From positions 377,439,054 to 377,503,053 of the forward strand of contig NC_053041.3 in assembly GCF_002575655.3 (NCBI RefSeq): a stretch of 64,000 bases of DNA, given 5' to 3'. How positions within the stretch are numbered: the first letter of the stretch is position 1; every line of letters starts with the position of its first letter. The notes below the pieces were generated by a model. It was not told where the DNA came from and searched no databases. It saw only the letters and a list, made by a program, of their open reading frames with translations. Made by a program: the position numbers and the translations under genes. Shown in pieces: positions 56,257 to 64,000 of this stretch. The DNA comes from Aegilops tauschii subsp. strangulata (Eukaryota > Streptophyta > Magnoliopsida > Poales > Poaceae).

Positions 56257-56875
56257 GCAGAGCTTGCCAAGGGACCCGAGCAGAGGCCGGCACAGTGATA
56301 CATGGCAAATAAGACGAACTGTGCGAGCGATGTCGGAGACATCAAACACGAATCAAATTAGAGTTGCGTCTGTGATACGTGGCATACAGTTGATCCATCC
56401 GAGCTGTTTGTGATGGAATAAGCCGTGTGTGTTGCGGGTAAACGCTTGCTGGTATATAACCTTAAATTTAACCAAAAAAGTGTTAATGCATGTTACAAAA
56501 ATTGTATAGCTGGAAACTATGTTCAAATACGACTCCAACGATATAATCTTTGGCGACATGCATTCGTATTTTATTAGTTAAATCCTACTTATAAACCAGG
56601 ATGGGGGTATAGTAGGTAATTAAATCACAAACGTTTTTTTGTATTAACCGTATGCGTACGTGTCCTTTTGTCCTCCTCTCGCACGTCTTGTCACCCCGCT
56701 GCCGCAGACGGCTTACAGCGCAAGCTTGCACAGTGCATGGGGGCGCTCTTTTGGCCAAACGGTGGCACCAATGAATCATCGGTGAGCCCGTTCCTGCGCA
56801 ACCTCGCAAGTTCCCGCGCAAGCTTCCCGCCCGACTCAGTGAAATCCCCCAAAATCCTAATGCTTACTGGCCTGC

Positions 56876-56883
56876 TATAAAAA
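56876..56883 (+). promoter_or_regulatory. TATA box in CACTA element
   Basis: TATAAAAA after CCTGC, 82 bases before the ATG at 56965, in a context (CCCTCACGGCCGGCG downstream) like a plant core promoter. Confidence 0.5.
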
Positions 56884-56964
56884 CCCTCACGGCCGGCGAC
56901 TCCTGCGTCGCATTTTCCCCTCCCTGCCTGTAGCTTATCTCGTGTGCTTCTCCCACAATCGCCA

Positions 56965-57688
56965 ATGGCACCGGTCCGTCGTCGTTGCTCAGCCACTCCG
57001 CTGTCATCAGAGGACAGCTCCAGCGGGGAGGCTACATCGCGGCGGCGGCGCAGTCCCCGGCATAGTGTAGTGCGCGTGGCGTCCCTCTTGGGTGTGCACG
57101 GAACACCCACAACACCTCCGTCGGCAGCTGTTGCCGGCCACCGTTGCTGCCACACCACCGTCGAAAGCCAGGGCCATCTCCCGCTCCGCCGCCGCGGCCC
57201 GAAGGTGGGAGGTGGCCGTCGTGGCCGCCACCCCACTGCCGGCCACCGTGGCCATCACCCGCTCCGCCACCGCGGCCCGAAGGCGGGAGGTGTTGGTCGT
57301 GGCCGCCACCCCATCGTCGGTCGCCGTGGCTGCCAGCCCAGCGTCGACCGCCGGGATCATCACCTGCTCCGCCACCGCCGCCCGAAGGAGGGAGGCAGAG
57401 GTGGAGGCCCGCACATGCGTCAGCAACCTTGCACGCTACATCGAGTTCCTGCAGGAGGAGGAGGAGCGCCTCGTCGAGCATGCAAAGAGTCTTACCGCAG
57501 CACACGCCGACGCAGAGGCGAGGAATCAGGAGACCTACGAGCAGTCCGGCCGCTTCGAGAGGGACCGTCTAGAGCGGCAGTGGGCGTTCGAGCCGGCGAG
57601 TGTCGCTGAACGTGCAGCAGCGACAGGCACCGTATTGCATTTCTCCAGCTCATCGGTAGGCTCCTCCTCCTCCTTTGCCTCTTACTAA
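56965..57688 (+). pseudogene. GC-rich ORF inside CACTA element, probably frameshifted
   Basis: The frame from ATG 56965 (MAPVRRRCSATPLSSEDSSS) looks coding at first, but from about 57170 the neighbouring frame gives a more protein-like reading that ends at 57688: RTCVSNLARYIEFLQEEEER, HAKSLTAAHADAEARNQETY, then a Ser-rich tail ending FASY. The end part looks like a charged coiled coil. The middle holds three imperfect copies of CGCTCCGCCnCCGCGGCCCG (57181, 57259, 57365), which give Arg/Ala or His/Pro-rich repeats depending on frame. No known domain was found. A frameshift between the two parts is inferred. Confidence 0.4.
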
Positions 57689-58016
57689 GCGTGCTCAACA
57701 GAGGAGAGTCTGCCGGAAGTAGCACAAAGCCCCTCCGTGGTAGTAGTAGTATTTAGGGGCTATTTTGTTCAGTTCATCTGACTATAGATGTGTGGTCGAA
57801 CTGTACAACGTACTTAAAATTAGCTAGTATATATAGTTGAACTAGCTATTTCAGTACGTGGTTGGCAACAATTGGGGAAAAGTTGGCCGGTTCAGCTGTC
57901 GAGTTGAACTGTTTGTACAAATTAAGAATGATTGCTTAATCTATGAATGAAATCTATGCTTAATTACTGAATTTTAGTTGCAAAAATTAGATAGTGCTAG
58001 TGATTTCTAGCTGCAT

Positions 58017-58490
58017 ATTTTGACAAATCGCAGTGTTACATGGGTTGACAAATGGCAACGTTACTAGATCAACAAATGTAAATCTTTCCAGTTTGACAAA
58101 TGGCAACATACCCAATATGACAGATGCAAATCTTACCAAATTGTTTGTACGTGGTTGCACACGGGTCATCCAAAACAACCGTTTGCGTTGAAGGGATGCA
58201 CAAATCCTGCGTTGTGGATTTTCCCTTGACTTAAGGGGGAAGACCATAGCTCTCACTTTGCATACGGGTGTTCTATCTAAAACCTTTGCGATCAAGAGCT
58301 GCAGAAATCCTGTTCGGCACATTTTCTCTTGGCTTCCTGGGGAAGATGTTGGTTTGCATACAGGTGTTCTAACTAAAACGTTTGCGATCAAGAGCTGCAC
58401 AAATCTTGCTAGGCACATTTTCCCTTGGCTTCCCGGGGAAATTGTCGGTTTTGCATACGGGTGTTCTAACTAAAAGGTTTGCGATGAGTG
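58017..58490 (+). repeat. Two short tandem repeat blocks in CACTA element
   Basis: 58017-58140 holds four to five ~30 bp units with TGACAAATGGCAACnTTAC. 58153-58490 holds about 3.4 units of 96-107 bp with GCATACGGGTGTTCTAaCTA and TTTGCGATCAAGAGCTGC (GCATAC at 58260, 58356, 58453). The second block contains the same TTTGCGAT word as the subterminal repeats. Confidence 0.8.
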
Positions 58491-58849
58491 TTTTATATTT
58501 AAAAACCGTATTAAACTGCGGCTTGGGCGCCTTTAATGTAGAGGATGCAAGCAAGGCGGGCGGCCATGGAAGTCAAAGGGCTCGCTTCCCAGTGAGCCTG
58601 CATGGCGTACAGCTCGCACGCTTCCCGGTGAGCCTCCGCATTGCAGTACAGCTCGCACGCCTTCCGTTTAGTCAAGCACTGAAGCACCTGTCCGCATGGC
58701 ACCTCCTAGCCATTAAAAGAGTGAGGCGTGGCGTCATGTGAATGGTTAATAGAACGTACACAATTTAAATTATACAAAATGTTTGAGATGTTACAGTGGC
58801 AGCTATTTGTTTCAAAATGCCTTTGTTGGCTGTTATTCGAGTGCGCCTT

Positions 58850-61800
58850 CTTTCAAAATGGACACAAAAAATAGCACAGCATGTCGGGTGCCATTCCATT
58901 ATAGCATGCCAAGTTTCTTGAATTTCAGACGAGTTTTGGATTTACTAGAATTTAAAAACAAAGTATCTCAATGTTTTGGCGGCAATCAACAGTGCCCTGG
59001 TGTTTGAAATTCATTCCCATTTCTTGCATGGGACCTAAGCATGCCCCGAATGACACAGATTTGAATTTTCAACCAATTTATATGCACAGGAGCTTGTGCA
59101 TGTAGTTCAAATTTGAATTATGCACATGAAATGCCTAGAAAACCCAGTTAATGTATAAAAATGTCCAAACGAACCCTGAAAAATTCCTAAAGTAAACACA
59201 ACACTCCTGTTGTTCTATGTTGATACTAGAAATTTTTTGAAAGCAATGAGAGGCAACGGATATTGTCTCGTCCCCAAAGTTGGCACGTTCCCTACCGAAA
59301 CCATCACGCTTGTTGTGAGAAGCTAAAGTTTGTGAGAAGCTTATTCCCAAACCTACCCCAAATGGGACAAAAATTTTACCACGGGATGCCGCTCCATGAT
59401 AGCATGCCAAGTTTCATGAATTTCAGACGAGTTTTGGATTTACTAGAATTTAAAAACCAGGCATCTCAATGTTTGCGGCCGAGTGACGGTGGCAGGGTGT
59501 TTGAAATTCATTCCCATTTCTTGCACGGGACCTAAGCATGCAACCAAGGACACATATTTGATTTTTCAACCAGTTTATATGCACTTGAGAATGTGCACGT
59601 AGTTCAAATTTGAATTATGCGCATAAAATTCCTGGGTAACCCAGTTAATGTATAAAAATGTCGAAACGAACCCCGAAAAATTCCAAAATTAAACAAAACA
59701 CTCCTGTAATTCTATGTTGACACTCGAAATTTTTTGAGAGCAATAAGAGGCAACAGATATCGTTTCGTCCCCAAAGGTGGCACGTTCCCTACCGAAACCA
59801 TCACGCTTATTGTGAGAAGTTCTGGTTTGTGAGAAGCTTATACCCAAACCTGCCCCAAATGGGACAAAAAAATTTCCACGGCATGTTGATGCCGCTCGAT
59901 AATAGCATGCCAAGTTTCATGAATTTTCGGACGAGTTTTGGATTTACTAGAATTTAAAAACCAGGTATCTCAATGTTTGCGGCCGAGTGACGGTGGTAGG
60001 GTGTTTGGATTTCATTCCCATTTCTTGCATGGGCCTAAGCATGCAACCAAGGACACGTATTTGATTTTTGAACCAATTTATATGCACTGGAGAATGTGCA
60101 TGTAGGTCAAATTTGAATTATGCGCATAAAATGCCTGGAAAACCCAGTTAATGTATAAAAATGTCCAAACGAACCCTGAAAAATTCCAAAATTGAACACA
60201 ACACTCCTGTTGTTCTATGTTGACACTCGAAATTTTTTGAAAGCAATAAGAGGCAACGGATATCGTTTCGTCCCCAAAGGTGGCACGTTCCCTAGCGAAA
60301 CCATCACGCTTGTGGTGAGAAGCTAAGGTTTGTGAGAAGCTTATACCCAAACCTGCCCCAAATGGGACAAAAATATTCCACGCCATGTTGATGCCGCTCG
60401 ATAATAGCATGCCAAGTTTCATGAATTTCAGACGAGTTTTGGATTTACTAGAATTTAAAAACTAGGTATCTCAATGTTTGCGGCCGAGTGACGGTGGTAG
60501 GGTGTTTGAAATTCATTCCCATTTCATGCATGGGACCTAAGCATGCAACCAAGGACACGTATTTGATTTTTCAACCAATTTATATGCACTAGAGAATGTG
60601 CATGTAGGTCAAATTTGAATTATGCGCATAAAATGCCTGGAAAACCCAGTTAATGTATAAAAATGTCCAAACGAACCCCGAAAAATTCCAAGATTGAACA
60701 CAACACTCCTGTTGTTCTATGTTGACACTCGAAATTTTTTGAAAGCAATAAGAGGCAACGGATATCGTTTCGTCCCCAAAGGTGGCTCGTTCCCTACTGA
60801 AACCATCACGCTTGTGGTGAGAAGCTAAGGTTTGTGAGAAGCTTATACCCAAACCTGCCCCAAATGGGACAAAATATTTACCACGGCATGTTGATGCCGC
60901 TCCATGATAGCATGCCAAGTTTCACGAATTTCAGACAAGTTTTGGATTTACTAGAATTTAAAAACCAGGCATCTCAATGTTTGCGGCCGAGTGACGGTGG
61001 CAGGGTGTTTGAAATTCATTCCTATTTCTTGCATGGGACCTAAGCATGCAACCAAGGACACATATTTGATTTGTCAACCAGTTTATATGCACTTGAGAAT
61101 GTGCACGTAGTTCGAATTTGAATTATGCGCATAAAATTCCGGGGAAACCCAGTTAATGAATAAAAATGTCGAAACGAACCCCAAAAAATTCCAAAATTAA
61201 ACTAAACACTCCTATTATTATATGTTGACACTCGAAAAATTTTGAGAGCAATAAGAGGCAACCGATATCGTTTCGTCCCCAAAAGTGGCACATTCCCTAC
61301 CGAAACCATCATGCTTGTTGTGAGTAGCTCTCGTTTGTGAGAAGCTTATACCCAAACCTGCCCCAAATGGGACAAAAAAATTCCACGGCATTTTGATGCC
61401 GTTCCATAATAGCATGCCAAGTTTCATGAATTTCCGGCAAGTTTTGGATTTACTAGAATTTAAAAACCAGGTATCTCAATGTTTGCGGCCGAGTGACGGT
61501 GGTAGGGTGTTTGAAATTAATTCCCATTTCTTGCATGGGACCTAAGCATGCAACCAAGGACCCATATTTGATTTTTCAACCAATTTATATGCACTGGAGA
61601 ATGTGCATGTAGGTCATATTTGAATTATGCGCATAAAATGCCTGGAAAACCCAGTTAATGTATAAAAATGTCGAAACAAACCCTGAAAAATTCCAAAATA
61701 GAACACAACACTCCTATTGTTCTATGTTGACACTCAGAATTTTTTGAAAGCAATAAGAGGCAACGGATATCGTTTCGTCCCCAAAGGTGGCATGTTCCCT

Positions 61801-63705
61801 ATAAAAACCATCACGCTTGTAGTGAGAAGCTAAGGTTTGTGAGAAGCTGATACCCAAACCTGCCCCAAATGGGACAAAATTTTTACCACGGCATGTTGAT
61901 GCCGCTCCATGATAGCATGTCAAGTTTCATGAATTTCAGACGAGTTTTGGATTTACTCGAATTTAAAAACCAGGTATCTCAATGTTTGCGGCCGAGTGAC
62001 GGTGGCAGGGTGTTTGAAATTCATTCCCATATCTTGCATGGGACCTAAGCATGCAACCAAGGACACATATTTGATTTTTCAACCAATTTATATGCACTGG
62101 AGAATGTGCACGTAGTTCAATTTTGAATTATGTGCATAAAATGCCTGGGAAACCCAGTTAATGTATAAAAATGTCGAAACAAACCCCGAAAATTCCAAAA
62201 TTAAACAAAACACTCCTGTTATTCTATGTTGACACTCGAAATTTTTTGAAAGCAATAAGAGGCAACATATATCATTTCGTCCCCAAAGGTGGCACGTTCC
62301 CTACCGAAACCATCACGCTTGTTGTGAGAAGCTGTGGTTTGTGAGAAGCTTATACCCAAACCTGACCCAACTGGGACAAAAAGTTTACCACGACATGTTG
62401 ATGCCGCTCCATGATAGCATGCCAAGTTTCATGAATTTCAGAGGAGTTTTGGATTTACTAGAATTTAAAAACCAGGTATCTCAATGTTTGCGGCCGAGTG
62501 ACGGTGGCAGGGTGTTTGAAATTCATTCTCATTTGTTGCATGGGACCTAAGCATACAACCAAGGACACAAATATGATTTTCAACCAGTTTATATGCACTG
62601 GAGAATGTGCATGTAATTCAAATTTGAATTATGCGCGTAAAATGCCTGGGAAACCCAGTTAATGTATAAAAATGTCCAAACGAACCCTGAAAAATTCCAA
62701 AATTAAACACAACACTCCTGTTGTTCTATGTTGACACTCAATTTTTTTTGAAAGCAATAAGAGGCGATATCGCTTCGTCCCCAAAGGTGGCACGTTCCCT
62801 ACCGAAACCATCACGCTTGTTGTGAGAAGCTCTGGTTTGTGAGAAGCTTATACCCAAACCTGCCCCAAATGGGACAAAAATTTTACCACGGCATGTTGAT
62901 GCTGCTCCATGATAGCATGCCAAGTTTCATGAATTTCAGACGAGTTTTGGATATACTAGAATTTAAAAACCAGGTATCTCAATGTTTGCGGTCGAGTGAC
63001 AGTGGCAGGGTGTTCGAAATTCATTCCCATTTCTTGCGTGGGACCTAAGCATGCAACCAAGGACACAGATTTGTTTTTTCAACCAGTTTATATGCACTGG
63101 AGAATGTGCATGTAGTTCATATTTGAATTATGCACATAAAATGCCTGGGAAACCCAGTTAATGTATCAAAATGTCCAAACGAACCCCGAAAAATTCCAAA
63201 ATTAAACACAACACTCCTGTTGTTCTATGTTGACACTCAATTTTTTTTGAAAGCAATAAGAGGCAATGGATATCGTTTCGTCCCCAAAGGTGGCACGTTC
63301 CCTATCGAAACCATCACGCTTGTTGTGAGAAGCTCTAGTTTGTGAGAAGCTTATACCCAAACCTGCCCCAAATGGGACAAATTTTTTACCATGGCATGTT
63401 GATGCCGCTCCATGATAGCATGCCAAGTTTCATGAATTTCAAACGAGTTTTGGATTTACTAGAATTTAAAAACCAGGTATCTTAATGTTTGCGGCCGAGT
63501 GACGAAGGTAGGGTGTGTGACATTCATTCCCATTTCTTGCATGGGACCTAAGCATGCAACCAAGGACACATATTTGATTTTTCAACCTGTTCATATGCAC
63601 AGGAGCATGTGCATGTAGTTCAAATTAGAATTATGCACCTGAAATGCCTACAAAACCAAGTTAATGTATAAAAACGTCCAAACAAACCCTGAATAATTCC
63701 ATTTT
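58850..63705 (+). repeat. Tandem array of ~9.6 copies of a ~502 bp unit
   Basis: The marker AGCATGCC(AAGTTTC) starts at 58903, 59401, 59904, 60406, 60909, 61411, 61914, 62416, 62914 and 63417, that is spacings of 498, 503, 502, 503, 502, 503, 502, 498 and 503. The units keep the same order of words: TTTGGATTTACTAGAATTTA, CAATGTTTGCGG, GGGTGTTTGAAATTCATTCC, TTAATGTATAAAAATGTC, GGACAAAAA. Differences between units are mostly single bases and 1-5 base indels. The array ends by divergence at about 63705. It lies inside the CACTA element, since a subterminal motif follows at 63830. Confidence 0.95.
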
Positions 63706-64000
63706 TTGACGACACACCTATAGTTGCATGTTCACTGCAGATAATTAGTTCTAGCAATTCAAACACCATCCTTTGTAGCTGTGACCCTATTACGTAATTC
63801 AAATCAAGATGATAAATCAAGTAGATCGCACACAGTTTGTTATCATCAACCGTGTGAGATGCAGCACAAAATATCTTGGAGCATCGTAGGTGTATAGTAC
63901 GCCTATAGCTTACGCGGGACGGTGCGCCGACGTGTCAAGCACACTAGCTCACTCCCAAAATATCATTTCACTATTCATTCATCGCGAGTGAAAGATGGGG
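63706..64000 (+). other. CACTA sequence after the tandem array
   Basis: Unique sequence with one subterminal-type motif in reverse (GATCGCACACAGTTTG at about 63826). No element end is reached. Confidence 0.5.

Larger units (their letters stand above)
54452..64000 (+). mobile_element. Large CACTA element, left ~9.5 kb (right end outside window)
   Basis: It starts CACTACTGCAGGATGCTGC at 54452. Subterminal repeats with GTGTGCGATATACAACATACG and GGTTCACtcGGATGAACTG fill 54500-54960 and recur at 56290-56440; an inverse-orientation copy (CAGTTTGTTATCATCAACCG) lies at 63830. No CACTAGTG-type end occurs before 64000, so the element continues. It holds an exonuclease-like gene relic, a GC-rich ORF, several tandem repeats and a long 502 bp array. 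No transposase was recognised. Confidence 0.8.

Noticed and set aside
58850..63705. CRISPR-like or coding repeat array
   Set aside because: The units are ~502 bp without short repeats and unique spacers, the setting is a plant CACTA element, and the frame is not kept from unit to unit.
1..64000. tRNA genes
   Set aside because: No cloverleaf-like sequence was noticed apart from PBS stretches complementary to tRNA ends. A tRNA scan was not possible here.

Overview
This 64 kb window looks like intergenic chromatin from a Triticeae grass (wheat, Aegilops or a close relative). The evidence is the repeat content: LTRs of the WIS/Angela/BARE-1 type (starting TGAAGGAAAT, ending CCCCAACA), several Gypsy LTRs starting TGATACGTCTCC or TGATACGTCC, a Stowaway MITE of the Thalos/Athos kind, CACTA elements with CACTAGTAGAAAA or CACTACTGC ends, and PIF/Harbinger-like elements with TTA/TAA target duplications. 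Only one intact ordinary host gene was found: a single-exon RING-H2 E3 ligase gene of the BRH1/RHA type at 40314-40832 (+), with its own TATA box. I cannot tell which subgenome or species this is. Family names come from memory of repeat families and were not searched.

Layout. 1-2493: 5' end of a minus-strand Gypsy element (LTR 910-2493, PBS, and an uninterrupted gag-position reading frame running off the left edge). 2494-11351: a short Gypsy tail, then a 5'-truncated, decayed Copia element (gag, integrase, RT, 3' LTR 9635-11351), split by a 2.7 kb solo LTR (4095-6816) with perfect 5 bp target duplications. 11352-19329: a minus-strand Gypsy element with gag, protease, RT, RNase H, integrase and an extra downstream ORF (12117-12503). 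Its LTR (17672-19176) is shared with a second, truncated internal region. 19330-24659: a Gypsy gag fragment, then an unidentified non-autonomous LTR element whose left end is an inverted LTR piece. 25038-28977: two Harbinger-like elements inserted back to back, the second carrying a solo Copia LTR inside its ORF. 28981-33715: relics of LINE, RNase H and FAR1/MULE coding sequence. 33716-35229: a small CACTA element containing a 5S rRNA-derived segment. 36850-39912: motif-rich repeats and a third Harbinger-like element. 40000-41400: the RING-H2 gene. 42892-54448: a stack of at least seven Gypsy LTRs nested in one another. 54452-64000: the left ~9.5 kb of a large CACTA element with a decayed exonuclease-like gene fragment, short tandem repeats and about 9.6 copies of a 502 bp satellite-like unit.

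The genes do not form a pathway. Apart from the RING-H2 gene, almost everything is transposon-derived and most coding sequence is broken. The most interesting structures are: (i) a GC-rich hairpin with compensating arm changes lying just upstream of TATA-like motifs in nearly every Gypsy LTR; (ii) the extra Gypsy ORF with its own TATA box and a possible splice acceptor; (iii) the 502 bp tandem array inside a CACTA element; (iv) the 5S-derived internal promoter segment inside a small CACTA element; and (v) the inverted-LTR element at 19.9-24.7 kb.
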